DNA of 64,000 nt from Climacium dendroides (GCA_950106755.1 OX467083.1:29941029-30005028), one strand, 5' to 3'. Shown: positions 26,344-38,143, counted from the stretch's first letter. A program made the numbers and translations. Notes: generated by a model from the letters alone, not told the origin.

Positions 26344-27299
26344 ATTTCTACTTTTCACCAGAAAAAAATAATCTTTTTTGGCCAAAAATTTCATGTTTCT
26401 ATTTAAAATGAAAATGAAGTTGCCAACAAGTGCATGAATATAATTGAAAGGCTTTTTTTTTTGGTCCAAAAAATGAATGAATGTAGAATTACAATACTTC
26501 ACCAAATTTTAAGTGATTGTCATTTTGTCACTTTCTCAAAAAGTGAAAACAAAGTTATGAATCATAACTGTGTTTGCTACCACTTTGCAACTAAATGTGA
26601 ATGAAAAATTTTATATTTATTTTTCAAAGATGAAATCTTATGTCTACAAATAAGTCATAAAATTTTAAAACTTTTAGGGAAATTTGAAACTATTGTGAAT
26701 TTTTAAGAAAAGAATGAAGGAAACTCTTATCAAATACAAACTATATTTGAACTTAGATGATCAAAGTTACTATGTCACTTTAAAATTAGAAAATCAACAA
26801 ATCATGGTTATAGGCCCAAAGTTCATATTGCTATAAAATATTGATATTTAAGAATTTTTAAAAAAATTTCAATTGGAATAGAAAATAAACTTGATAAGCT
26901 TCATTACATTAATTGGACTCACATTCAAAAAAAAATTTATGGCTAAAATTCACATCAAGAGTAGATAGCAAGAAATAGCCAAAATTACACTACAAGGGTG
27001 ATCCATGACATCTTTTAATGGGTTAAGCTATGGCATCTTTTTCTTTAGACAAGTTAATAATACCATGACAAGGGAATTTGCAATACAATTCATTAGAAAT
27101 GTACTCAAGCAACTTCCCAAAAAACAATTGGATGAAAAAAACATTATTTTATATCCTAAAGATTTAGTTGAAGTCAATCAAAGGATGTTTTGCATCCTTA
27201 GAAGTGTTTTGGGGTTAAGGTAGCATTACAAAAAGAGAAAATCTTCCTAACTAGTTTCTGTAGATAATTGACTTGGATGTAAAGACTGCCAATTTTTGG
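26344..27299. other. AT-rich intergenic DNA, nothing recognised
   Basis: No coding or element signature is apparent. The short frame at 27005-27223 has no recognisable domain. Confidence 0.35.
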
Positions 27300-29050
27300 T
27301 GTTATTTTGGGGTAAAGTGCGTTTTTTTTGTAATTAATTGTATATTTTGCTGTCCAATTTGGTAGTTTTTAGCTAGTTGTTTGTTCCAAATAGTCAATTC
27401 TTCTATTAACTAGTCAGTTGTGGTGTGTGGAGGTTGGTTCCAATATTGGATTAGGTTGAAGTGATGATCTCTAGTCAATTGTCCCAATTGGTGAATTCAG
27501 TTAATTCCGAGTGTGTAAAGGGGTCAGTAGCTACTTCCAAGTTGGTTTCAGTGTGTGTGAATCGGAATGTTTCCAGCCAAATTGGATGAATGCTGGCGAG
27601 TTGAATGAAATTGGTATCATTGTTGGTGTTGTTTCAAATCCAAATCGGATGTTGTTGTCAGTTGGCTATCTTCTCCAAGTAGTAACCGTCTTTGTGAGTC
27701 CTATTAGGTTCCAAATTGAGTTCATTTTCTTTTACCCATTGTTGAGCGAATTCCAATGCGTGTCCCAGTCGGTAAAGGCTGCATATCTATTTTCTTGTGT
27801 GCTTGCGTTTGAGTGTGTGTGATTCCCAGTTAGGAAGTGTGTCTGCGTTAGTTGATGGTGATCCAAGGTCGGATCAGTTTGAGTGTGTCCTAGTCGGGGA
27901 TGTGTGTGTGTGCTAGTGTATGGCGATGTGTGCGATGTGTAGATGAGAAGTTGAAGAATTCTCCAATTCGGGAGTTGATTGTGAAGGAAGTGTGTAATGT
28001 GAAATTTATGGAAGTGTGTGCTTTAAGGAATTAAGATACACTGAATGCGAGAGATTCCAAGTTGATGCAAAGATCTAGATTAGATTCGAATTTGAAATAG
28101 TAGTGTGCAGAAAGGATGAGACTTTGTTCAAAAGTATTGTGTGATAATGTTTGATCAGGCAGATTAGTGCAAGACATGAAGTTTAGAAGAGAACTAAATG
28201 GCAATATTTTGTTGAGATGTTTTGAGCCTAATAGGGATATTATATTAGTTGGTAAAGAAATCATGTGGAACAGTTCATTGAACTCTGTTCGAAACAATTG
28301 TGAATGATCTATAACGGTGATCTGATCACCAATTCGGAATTACGTAAAGTATATATTCCTACTGAATTGGTGATGGAGAATTATTGAGTGTGATGCATTT
28401 GAGTTATAAAGATGAATTTATTGCATGATGTTGAAGTTAGTCTGTGTGATCCCAGTTGGAGTTATAAATGGGCCTTAATGTTTGATTTAGTCCTAATTGA
28501 TTGATGTCTGTAAGAATAAATTTTTGTACCAATTTGGGGTCTTTGAATGTACGTCGTTGTAATATGCTAGATGTGCTTATGTATGCATGTGTGATTTTTA
28601 AGTTAAGCATGCCTAATTGGAATTAGTAAGCCTGGTTGTTGATTTAAACTGAGTTCCAATTTGCATTAATTTGTACATATGGTTTACCAAAGGGGGAAGT
28701 TGTGTCTGAGTGATTAAAGAAGTGAATTCCCAGTTGGTGAGATTTGAGGGTGTGGTTCCCCATTTGAAAGACAAGAACTAGAAGATGGAAATCTAGTCCA
28801 AGTTGGAGATTGGAAGTACCTGATTGTACTAGTGTTAAGGCTGATTTAGAGCCTGTTTGGAGTCCAAGCTGATTTAGAGTTGTTGTATTTGGTTTGCGGT
28901 GCTGAGTTGGAGAACTAGAAGCCGATTTGGAAGACAGTGATTACGGATTTTGAAGGATTGAAAGTCCCAGTTGGAGATAAAAGAAATGAAGATAAAAATT
29001 AAAGATAAAGATTAAAAACCAATTTGGGAGCTACTTAACCCTTGTGGCCT
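27300..29050 (+). repeat. Compositionally odd G/T-rich stretch with recurring CCAATTTGG-like words
   Basis: The plus strand is rich in G and T and is studded with the partly palindromic word CC(A/C)A(A/G)TT(T/G/C)GG: 'ccaagttgg', 'ccaattcgg', 'cccagttgg', 'ccaatttgg', 'ccgatttgg'. These sit at irregular intervals of roughly 30-120 bp. No open frame spans it. It resembles a decayed repeat array or retroelement body; I cannot assign a class. Confidence 0.4.
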
Positions 29051-29631
29051 TTAAGAGTGGAGTGACAAATATGGCAATTAGAATTACCGTGAGGATAACT
29101 ATTGCATGTGGTTAATGAATTTCTTTTATAAATCTTGGTGGCAATGACCTACTAGGTGTAGTTTTAGAATCAAATCCTATTTAACCGGCCTCCTTGGAAC
29201 AAACTTATACTAGTTGGGTAATTCCAAATTTGGTTCCAACAACCTTCTACATTTTGGCTCCCTCAAAGATCAAATGACCAAAAAAAATTTAACAGGGTTA
29301 CTAGCTTACTAAAGAGAAATGCAATCCAATAAATTTTATAATTTTTGACATTTTAGTAATATTTTATAAATTTTCAAAGTTGAAGACATAAAATAGCCTA
29401 TATTTAATCCTAGAAGGATGCCAAACTATGACCAAGGTTGTCACTAAAAATTATTCTAATTTTTGAACTTATAGGTGCATTCTTCATTTTTATAGTGATT
29501 CGGAAAGTTATTCATCAACCACTTTTTAGGAATAACATCCTTATATTAAATTCACCTTGAATAGACACCCTTGAAGCATAAAATCTCTCAAACTTTGTTG
29601 GTTGCTTACAAAGACTCCTCACTTCTCATTA

Positions 29632-29656
29632 CACTAAAATTGGTAAATAGTGTTGG
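29632..29656 (+). repeat. Left terminal inverted repeat of the pogo-like element
   Basis: It is identical over 25 bp to the inverse of 32894-32918. Further AGTGTTGG words occur just inside, at about 29650, 29690 (inverted) and 29720. Confidence 0.9.
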
Positions 29657-30109
29657 GTGATAATTAGTGTCATTCCCTGGTTTTTACCCCCAACACTATT
29701 TTCCAACTTATGTGTAAATAGTGTTGGGCACTTAATTTGTGCTGCCTAAATCTGGCCCTACCTTGGAAACCTCAATTTTGGGAACCACAATTTTTGCCCC
29801 CTGCCCCTGAAATCTTGGCCTTCCCTGGAAACTTTACTTTTGGTCTTCTCTCTCGCCGTGGAAGTTTTCTCCTTCCTTGGAATTTTTGTTTTTTGTTTGT
29901 TTGCTTCGTGTCCGGCGATTCATCCCTTACCTGGCACACTACAATTTCAGCCCATTGTGGTATTCAGTTTTGGTTAGGCTTTGCCCCTCCATTCGCAATT
30001 TCAGTTTTGGGTTGGAGTTTTTCTTCCTTCTACATTGTGGGCGCCACCTTGGAAGCACAAGACAATTTTGGAGAGCTTCTTGAAAATTTCAGCCCACATT
30101 GTGAGCTTT

Positions 30110-30140
30110 ACGGGGGCGGGGGGGGGGGGAGGGGGGGGAT
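30110..30140 (+). other. G-run tract (possible G-quadruplex) in transposon leader
   Basis: Nearly uninterrupted G from about 30113 to 30138, broken by single C and A bases, about 210 bp ahead of the transposase start. It could fold as a quadruplex in the DNA or leader RNA. Confidence 0.5.
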
Positions 30141-30348
30141 TATAGTCCGACGACTCCCGCCGATTCCATTGCCGCTTGAATTTGAATTTGAATCTTCCGG
30201 TGCCCCTAACTTTCAATTGAGGTATGCAATTCAACTTTTGATTACACCATTGGATTTCTCTTCCTCTCTTCTATTTACTGTGAAAGATGGGTTTTTTTTT
30301 TGTCGCCATTTTTTTAAAACCATTTTTTTCTGGATTTTCTAGCCCGGC

Positions 30349-31887
30349 ATGGACCGCCCTCCGATTGCTGATCTCAATGCCTCTCCCCGATGCCTCCAAC
30401 AAGTTTCCAGCATTGCAACTCGACGAGCTGTCACTGCTTGGATGGTGGAGGACGTTGCCATTCACGGTGAGCATGGCCTAAATGTTCGCGTAATTCAAGC
30501 ATTTCTAGAACATTTTCGTGGACAGCGCTCTGCCAACCTTGTAAAAGCCGTCCGATGGTGGCAGCAACGCCACCAATTCGATAAGGACAATGCAGAAAAT
30601 GCAGCCCAAGTCACTGCATTGTCATGCAGCCACAACCGATTGGGCATAAGGCGGCACCATTGTCCAAAAGCCAGACCAGGCCGAGGCAAGAAAAAAAGTG
30701 AATGGGTACAATATTTGTACCCACTTTTACTTGAAGAATTCAACCGCCTTCGAAAATCAAGTGTAAATTTTTCTTCTCTTCTTCTTCGTGAGTTGGCCCT
30801 TTCCATTCTCGTAGCTCCCGAGTCCAATTTCACAGTCCAATCTGTTGACCCAAAGGATAACATTTTGTTGGTTAACAAAATTACCCCGAATTGGGTCAAT
30901 CAATTCATGGAGAACCACAACATAGTCCTCCTCTCCCAACGTGGCCGTTTGACTTGTAGTCCTCAAAAAGAACTCCAAATCGAACAACAAACCGCCTATC
31001 ATTTGGGGTTTTTGCAAAGGGGATTTGCATCCGGGGAATTTGATGAAAATCTAATGGAAAATCTGGATGAAACCCATTTTGTTGTCAATCTTGACAATGG
31101 ACGCACTTTAGGGTTTCGGGGGGACACAACAGTCAAATATGCTGAAGTGGTTTCGGATGGGGAGTCTATGACTATGGTGGTTCGTATTTCAGGAGGCCGG
31201 TGTGCTATGATAGAAGCTCCTATGCTCATTTTCACAAATGAAAATAGGAGCTACCCTATACGAGGTCTAATTGATAATATTCCCGGGGTGTCTTATAGGT
31301 CGGGCTCTAAAGGGTGGATGGACCAAACCATCTTACCCAAATATTTTTTGGAAAATCGGGCATATCAAGCCGATCTTCATCACCGCATGAAGATCATATG
31401 GCTTGATAATTGTACCAGCCATACGGTGACCCCTAGGTTGGCTGATGTCCTAGCAGCCAAAAATATAGTCTTCAAATTTTTACCTCCTTGTTCTACTCAC
31501 CTTTGCCAACCAGCAGATACATTCTTGATTTCAAAGATCAAAGATGCATGGACAAGACGGTGGGAAGCCAAAAAAATTCAGTTGATACAAGAAAATGCTT
31601 GGCAAAATGCACCCCGGGCAGATGGACAATGGTCAGGGAAGTTGACCAATCCAGGGAAACGTTTTTTCCTACAATTGGCTGCTGATAGTATAGAAGATGT
31701 TAATAGAGAGGTGGATTGTGACAACATCTGCTATGCTAGAAAAGTAATGATTCGTTGTGGCTTGGCATTAGGACTTGATGGATCTTGGAGTGTTGGACAA
31801 TTATTTCCACATCTCCAAGACATTATTGCAAAACATTTGCAATACTTTCAAGGGCAAGAAGTGCCTAATTTAAATAGGGCAGTTTAG
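30349..31887 (+). CDS. pogo/Tigger-like DDE transposase
   Basis: This is a 512-aa uninterrupted frame. The enzyme would bind the element's inverted ends and catalyse cut-and-paste transposition into TA sites in the nucleus. Visible parts: a basic helical N-terminal half with a CENP-B-type helix-turn-helix-like stretch (KITPNWVNQFMENHNIVLLS, about aa 177-196), then a DDE_1-type catalytic fold. The proposed acidic triad is D240 (ENLDETHF), D353 (IIWLDNCTSH) and D390 (HLCQPADTF), giving DD36D spacing; KGWMDQTILPKYF (aa 321-333) is the usual GW motif between the first two. Length matches the family (about 450-550 aa). The ATG at 30349 is the first in frame and follows the long leader. All three carboxylates are present and no stop interrupts it, so it may be active. 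Its mobility is inferred, not shown. Confidence 0.88.
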   Translation: MDRPPIADLNASPRCLQQVSSIATRRAVTAWMVEDVAIHGEHGLNVRVIQAFLEHFRGQRSANLVKAVRWWQQRHQFDKDNAENAAQVTALSCSHNRLGIRRHHCPKARPGRGKKKSEWVQYLYPLLLEEFNRLRKSSVNFSSLLLRELALSILVAPESNFTVQSVDPKDNILLVNKITPNWVNQFMENHNIVLLSQRGRLTCSPQKELQIEQQTAYHLGFLQRGFASGEFDENLMENLDETHFVVNLDNGRTLGFRGDTTVKYAEVVSDGESMTMVVRISGGRCAMIEAPMLIFTNENRSYPIRGLIDNIPGVSYRSGSKGWMDQTILPKYFLENRAYQADLHHRMKIIWLDNCTSHTVTPRLADVLAAKNIVFKFLPPCSTHLCQPADTFLISKIKDAWTRRWEAKKIQLIQENAWQNAPRADGQWSGKLTNPGKRFFLQLAADSIEDVNREVDCDNICYARKVMIRCGLALGLDGSWSVGQLFPHLQDIIAKHLQYFQGQEVPNLNRAV

Positions 31888-32019
31888 AGATCTTTTTTTT
31901 CTTCAGTTTTTACTGTTTTTTCCCTTCAATTTCTGGCCTACAGCTACGACTATTATATTGTACTTTTGACTCTTCATATATTTTGCAATATACACACATT
32001 ATGAAAAATTTCAGCATTT

Positions 32020-32700
32020 CACCATTGCATTGTTTATTTCACCATTTCATTGTTTTTTTGGGCTCTCTAGCATTTATTTCAGGATTTCATTTAACTTTCC
32101 AACTTTTCAGGATTTCATTGTTTTTTGGGAGCTTTTCAACATTGATTTTTGGATTTCAATGTTTTGTTGGGCTTTTCAACATTGATTTCAGGATTTCATT
32201 GTTTTTTGGGAGCTTTTCAACATTGATTTCTGGATTTCAGTGTTTTGTTGGGCTTTTCAACATTGATTTCAGGATTTCATTGTTTTTTGGGAGCTTTTCA
32301 ACATTGATTTCTGGATTTCATTGTTTTTTTGGGCTTTTCACCATTTATTTTAGGATTTTAGTGTTTTTTGGGGCTTTTCACCATTTATTTCAGGATTTCA
32401 TTGTTTTTTTGGGCTTTTCACCATTTATTTCAAGATTTCATTGTTTTGGGGGGACTTTTCACCATTTCATTGTTTTGGGGGGACTTTTCACCATTTCATT
32501 GTTTTGGGGGGCTTTCAACATTTATTTCAGGATTTCATTGTTTTTTTGGTTATTTCACCATTTCATTGTTGTTTTTTGGGCTTTTGAACATTCCAACATT
32601 TCATTGTTGTTTTTTGGGTTTTTCAACATTCCAACATTTCAGCATTTCAGCAATTCAGCATTTCAGCAATTCAAAATTTCAACATTTCAACATTTCAGCA
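32020..32700 (+). repeat. Minisatellite in the pogo-like element, 81-bp higher-order unit
   Basis: Repeats of about 40 bp ('ggcttttcaacattgatttc' followed by 'aggatttcattgttttttgg') alternate in two variants, giving an 81-bp unit (27 codons), followed by shorter 'tttcaccatttcattgtttt' and finally 'catttcagcaattcag' units. The multiple-of-three period keeps two frames open (31983-32756, 32368-32790), but the phenylalanine-rich products are translation of the repeat, not a gene. It lies between the transposase stop and the right inverted repeat. Confidence 0.85.
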
Positions 32701-32893
32701 TTTCATACACCAGATTTTTCCAACCATTCCAACTTCTATATTTTGTTACCATCTAACACTAAATGCACTCTTCTACAAATTCTGAAATGACGGAAATTTA
32801 CTTCAAAGCTAAAATAGTGTTAGAATCGGTACAAAAAGATCTAACACTAAGCGTGCACATCGCTATTAGTGTTAGTTGGGATAATTAGTGTTG

Positions 32894-32918
32894 CCAACAC
32901 TATTTACCAATTTTAGTG
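32894..32918 (-). repeat. Right terminal inverted repeat of the pogo-like element
   Basis: Exact inverse of 29632-29656, followed by TA. Subterminal 'agtgttag' and 'agtgttgcc' words lie just inside. Confidence 0.9.
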
Positions 32919-33511
32919 TAGTTGCTTCTAAAAAGTTCACATGTTTTTTAGTCCTAAAAGTGTTCATTTAGTGCAGCCATTTTTTAAGGATGTGAGAACA
33001 AAACATATCTAATTTAGGTGTTCACGTCTAACCTACAACAATTTAGTTTTTCCATGTATCTTGTACCTACTTCATCTTAACCATTTATTTAAAGAATGAA
33101 AACCATAGGGGGGGTATGAACTCTCAATTTGATTCTTTAACATAAAAAATGTTTAATTCACAATCTTCACTACACAAATTTTAAGTTAAGAGGATTCAAA
33201 GTCTTATAACCTAGTGAGACTAGGAGGAAAAAATGCATTTTCTTCACTTTGAATGTTGATGTCTTGTGATTGATATGGTTAAAATTTCTGAAATTTCTCC
33301 CATACATCTTCATACTAGTCTATTGCAAAATCCTACAATTGGATATGCATAAAAAAAATGTTTAAATTTTTTGTTGTTTGCATTGAAAATGAAAATTCTG
33401 AATGTTTTTTGATCCCCCAAATGGCCTTGGGACTGTATGGATTATATCTCAATAACAAAATACTTAGTTGCTACATAATATCAAAATACAAATATTTATT
33501 CCGGCTCTAAT

Positions 33512-33791
33512 TACTAGAAGAAAACTACGTTGCCCATGAGTTTAAACTGCATTGGAAACGACGAAACCATGTCATATGGATTTTGTTGAGATCCTTCTTT
33601 CGAACGCTGAAATTTTGCGTTGGAGTGCAGTTTTCAACGTAACATTCCAACGCAAAATGTTATGTTGAAAACTGCACTCTCAACGCAAGTTTTCAGCGTT
33701 CGAAACAAGGATCTCAACAAAATCCATATGACATGGTTCCATCGTTCCCAATGCAGTTTAAACGCATGGGCAACATAGTTTTCTTCTAGTG
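33512..33791. mobile_element. CACTA-type MITE, long palindrome
   Basis: The 280-bp unit ends in TTTTCTTCTAGTG; its left end is the inverse with one change (TACTAGAAGAAAAC, where C is expected first). Flanks are the 3-bp repeat AAT (33509-33511 and 33792-33794). The arms remain similar over nearly the whole length, with the fold centre near 33650 ('caacgtaacattccaacg'). Confidence 0.78.
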
Positions 33792-33923
33792 AATGTGCTT
33801 TGAGTCTCATGGATCTAATTTTAGTGTTTTTCATTCAATCTCTAAAGTAAAATGGGACCCCAAATGAACAAGCTCTCAATTTACATTAGCCAACACTAGA
33901 AGAACCTCTTGTTTCTAGTGGTA

Positions 33924-34640
33924 TTAACCCCTAAAGCCAAAAATTGTTTGGGACATCATAGTGAATTTCAGTAGCTCACTACAAATGAATTTTTTATTTT
34001 TATTCTTTGAAATTTTCATTCAATATGTGCTTGAAGACTAGCTAAATGATTCAATAATTTTCATAACATTTGGCTACATGGTTAAAAAGTTATTGTATGA
34101 TATGTAGTTTTCATTGCTTGGTGGGTAGCTCAGGTAGCTAAAAATATTTCTTTAAAAATCACTTTCTTAAAAAATAAAAAATAAAAAATTGATTTTTTAG
34201 ATTTATATATACATGGAAAGCTTTGAATCATTCCATTTTGATTAATTAGATGAAAGTTATGAGGAGTTCTAGTTTGTAGATGGCTTGTAGGTAGTTATGC
34301 AATCTCTACTCTAAGATAAACTTTGAAGTCCTATATTTAATTCAATTTTCAATATTTCTGGTGTAAATTGTTTATTACAATATTACAACCATTGGAATTA
34401 ACATTTTTTAATTCCATAAATAAATTGTTAACAATTTAGTAATTTGAATCATTTTCTACTTCTTTCTACTTATTATTTTTTTCTTGTATATTGTGTAGTT
34501 GTATATTGTGCAATTCCAAATGATCTCACATTTTTCAAGCATGTAGCCAACTTGCCTTGAAGAATGAATCCAAAGAAGCACCAATAACATGGACATTTTT
34601 TTCATACAAAAGTGAGCTTGTGAAATGCATTTCCACAAAC
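33924..34640 (+). repeat. Dispersed TTAA-ended repeat (copy, right end not found)
   Basis: Starts TTAACCCCTAAAGCC. The interior shares 'gaaagctttgaatcattcca' and 'ttttgattaattagatgaaa'-like phrases and a 'gcatgtagccaacttgcctt' phrase with the copies at 36447, 38315 and 62048. Confidence 0.5.
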
Positions 34641-36446
34641 AGTTGAAATTTGTTGTAACGTGCCCTAATGATTTCATATTTCACGAAAACAATTATTGAT
34701 ACCTTGTATTTGCATTCTTTGGAAGCCTGTTGTATACATGCCACATGGTTGCTATGTCATCTTTTTTCGTTTTGGCAATGTCCTTTTTTTAGTAAAAAGA
34801 TCACTATGACAATGTGGTAATTAAAAAACACATGGGATTAATTGTATGAAATAATAATTATTTAACTATATAAAATAATTATTTTTAAAGAATCACAAAA
34901 AAAATGAAGAAGAAAAATTGTCAAACTCAACAAAATTGACCATCTACCCTCAAAAGAATTTTTGATGGCAAAGTCAAGTAATTACTGAATTGACATTTAG
35001 TAAGAATGAAAGGTAGAGAGGTCATACTTATACTAAAATCCATTTTTTGTTCATTGTGGAAAAAAAAATATGGGATAATTCAAAGATATGGGAACTTAAT
35101 CACACCATAGCTGAACATTATTTTAGACATCTAGACATTATTTTAGACATGTTAATGTTTTTTTAGACATGTGGGCATTTTTTTAGACATTCTACTTTAA
35201 ATAGAATTCTTAGATTATACCTCAATCCACAATAACTTATAAAAATATATTTATCCCAAATGGATTGTCTTACTTCCTACCACGCCACTTATATAAAGAG
35301 TTTATCTTTTCATCCATATTGTGTATCCATCTATTTTTTTTTTACAAAGCATGTTATATGGTTGCGCTTCTTCTATGTTTTATACATTTGGTCTACATTA
35401 CACCTCAATCCACAATAACTTACAAAAATTTACCAATTGTGAATCTAGAACCTCTAGTTGACGTGGCACTTCCATGTTTTTACAACATTCTAATAAATGT
35501 GACCATGTTATATTTGATGTTCAGAAAAACATACACGTTCCCTTTATCATCCACTTGTTTTTGCTTTAACATCTCCATGTCTTTTCCAACATTGACTAAA
35601 AATTTGCTTCCCACAAGTTCAAAAATTCATAATATACTAATGTCAATGAAAACATGATCCATTTCTTCAACAAGCCACAAAAGGCAAGTTTCTTGTAGTG
35701 CAAAGAAGGCTAGAGTTATTTCTCTCTATCTACACAATTTACACATCCTAGATTGGTCCACATAGGTTTCTTATATCTATAATAGCTGAAGATTTTTGTG
35801 GTGCTAATGAACAAATCAATAGTAGATGACACCTAGGTCCTCATGAACCTATAAAAATCTACAAATATGTCGTCTCACACATTTTGCAAGTGCGGATGGG
35901 TGGTTAAAAGCATCTTCAATCTGCACCTTATGAAAGCATGACAACCACAAATTTTCTATGGGTGGATCCAAAGATACTTGTCCCAATGTTAATAGCACCT
36001 TCCATGTCACCTTTGTGGGCATTGCACTTCTTGGCCCTCACACAACATTTTCTAACATTTTCTGGTGCCCTCCAAGTGAGCTAGCAAAAACTCTAATAAT
36101 TTAATTATGTATGACCTAGCCAATGAGGTAGCAAAAGGATAACAAGATTAATTAAAAATAATTATTGTCATAATGAGTCAATAATTGCCTACTCTCGTGA
36201 AAGCCCTATTTGCCACATAATAAGGTTCTATAGAGCTTTGATATTGTATTTGCATTAGGGACTCTACCCTCCATTATACACTTTAAAAAAGAAGGCTAAA
36301 AAGAGACATTGCACCTTTTTTTGAAGTGGCCATATATTATATGTGGACTAAGGACGCTTTAAGGTTGGTACCCCTTCAAACCAACACTTTATGCTATTAT
36401 TAGATTGGTCAAATTTTCAAATTTTCTTTTTCACAAGTAGAGGTTC
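34641..36446. other. AT-rich intergenic DNA
   Basis: No supported gene. A short tandem run of 'attttttttagacat' words (about 22-bp period) lies at 35113-35195. The 130-codon frame at 35265-35657 is low-complexity and has no recognisable domain. Confidence 0.4.
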
Positions 36447-37345
36447 TTAATCCCTAAAGGACTAGCATGCGTTTTTTGGCAGTATAGAAATTTTGGGCAA
36501 GTACATGTGACTAGAGATTTGCATATTTTAGGCTAAAATCTTAATAGAAGGAATATCTTTCATATGCACCAAATTTCATGGCATTTGGAAATATGAGTCA
36601 AAAGTTATGGCCAAATATGTTATTTTTTTCACCATCCGGGCAGTCTGGGCAAATTAGTAAAAATCACATTTTTTGAAAAAAAATATTTGAAATTGATTTT
36701 CTAGAGTTATAAGTATATGGAAAGCTTTGAATCATTCCATTTTGATCAATGAGATGAAAGTTATGAGCAATTTTTGTTTGTGGGCAATTATGGATTCTCT
36801 ACTCTAAAATAAACTTTGAAGTCCTTTATCTTATCCAATTTTTAATATTTTTTGAAAAAAATAAAATCATAGGATGTAGGTTGTTTATTACAACATCTCA
36901 ACCATTGGGATTGGCATTTTTCAATTCCATAACTAAATTCTTAACAATTTTGCATTTTGAATCATTCTCTATTTCTTTCTACTTACTATTTTTTCCTACA
37001 TGTTGCACAATTCTAAATGATGTGAAAATTTTCAAGTATATAGCCAACTTATTTAGGAAAAATAATCCAAAGAAACACCAACATTTTGGACATTTTTTCA
37101 AAGAAAAGTGAGCTTGTGAAGTGAAGCTGCCTTGTTTTTTGTAGGGCCAAAAAATGATTTTAGTGAATTTGAATCATTATATCTTGCAATCCACATGGTG
37201 AATTTTTTTGAAATTTTTACCATGTGTTCTCAAGTCAGCATACTACAAGATCATACGGTTACATGTGTCAAAAAAGTTTTTTTTTCAAAAATTTGGTACT
37301 TGTACTAAAAATGATAGTTTTGGAGCATTTTTGGTGTTATTTCAT
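36447..37345 (+). repeat. Dispersed TTAA-ended repeat (copy, right end truncated)
   Basis: Starts TTAATCCCTAAAGGACTAG and then follows copy 1 (2353-3287) closely: 'catgcgttttttggcag', 'tagggctagaaattt'-like, 'cgggcagtctgggcaaatta'. The match fades near 37345 without a recognisable inverted end. Confidence 0.6.
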
Positions 37346-37820
37346 TAGAATTTTTATGTATAAGATAGAATATACAGCAAGAATTTCAAAAAATCTTCAG
37401 ATAAAAATTACTAAAATCTTCATATAATTTTTTTTATAAATAAGCATATACTGAAATAAACAATAGAAATTTAATGAATGATGAATGAAATACATGTAAT
37501 GATAAATACGGTAAAAGATACACATACATTAGAATGCATTAAAAATTTGACTCAATTGTTACAAAAAATAGCAATCCAAATAGAAGAATTTAAAGGAAAA
37601 ACTTGTAAATCAAAAGCTTTGTGAATAATTTAATTATAGTGAAATCCAAAATCGGTTCAATCTAATAAATTTCTCAAATCATTTGGTAGTAGCAATAGGA
37701 AATTGAAATTAGAAAATCAAAGCTCACAAAAGTATCAAAAGTATATAATTTAGAAATACAAAAGAAGTATAAAGCCAAGAAAAGAAATGGAATTGCTATC
37801 TTTATAATATCACCATTGAT

Positions 37821-38143
37821 CCTCTTTAATATCACCTCAATTGTAATGACTATATTATTTCTATAATATCACCCCTTATGAAAAGTGATATTACAGAGGT
37901 GATTGTGAATTGCTACTCTATTTCAGTAATATCACATTGTGTGATAATATGATTTCTATATATGCATGATTGGAAATATTTTTATAGAATAATTAAAATA
38001 GTTATTTTAAAGACTTATCAAAATCATTATCATGCATTCTATTTAAATATATCAAATTTTTACTAATATGTGATACAATGAATGCATAGTATAGCAAGCA
38101 CGAGCCCCTAGTATTAATTGTAGCATTTGTGATATTACAGAGG
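37821..38143. mobile_element. Possible MITE with CCTCTNTAATATCAC ends
   Basis: CCTCTTTAATATCAC at the left and GTGATATTACAGAGG at the right form inverted ends, and a further GTGATATTACAGAGG lies inside at about 37884. I see no clear target duplication, so the call is tentative. Confidence 0.35.

Larger units (their letters stand above)
29632..32918 (+). mobile_element. Complete pogo-like DNA transposon (Tc1/mariner superfamily)
   Basis: The 3.3-kb element has perfect 25-bp terminal inverted repeats (29632-29656, beginning CACTAAAATTGGTAAATAG, and 32894-32918). TA dinucleotides lie directly outside both ends (29630-29631, 32919-32920), as expected for Tc1/mariner/pogo target duplications. Both sub-ends contain extra copies of AGTGTTGG or its inverse, which could be additional transposase sites. 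Inside are an untranslated-looking leader with a G-tract, one uninterrupted transposase gene, and a 3' minisatellite. Despite the terminal CACTA letters, the transposase and the TA flanks exclude a CACTA element. The perfect ends and open frame suggest recent activity. Confidence 0.9.

Noticed and set aside
29737..30342. 201-codon open frame ahead of the transposase
   Set aside because: It runs through a G-tract and T-rich leader, has no domain, and is more simply the transposon leader. It could only matter if spliced to the transposase, for which I see no evidence.
31983..32756. 257-codon open frame rich in phenylalanine
   Set aside because: It is translation of a minisatellite whose period is a multiple of three; the product is low-complexity and a second frame is open for the same reason.
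29632..32918. Calling the element CACTA because its ends begin CACTA
   Set aside because: Flanks share TA but not a 3-bp repeat, and the transposase is DDE_1/pogo type, not a CACTA TNP2-like protein.
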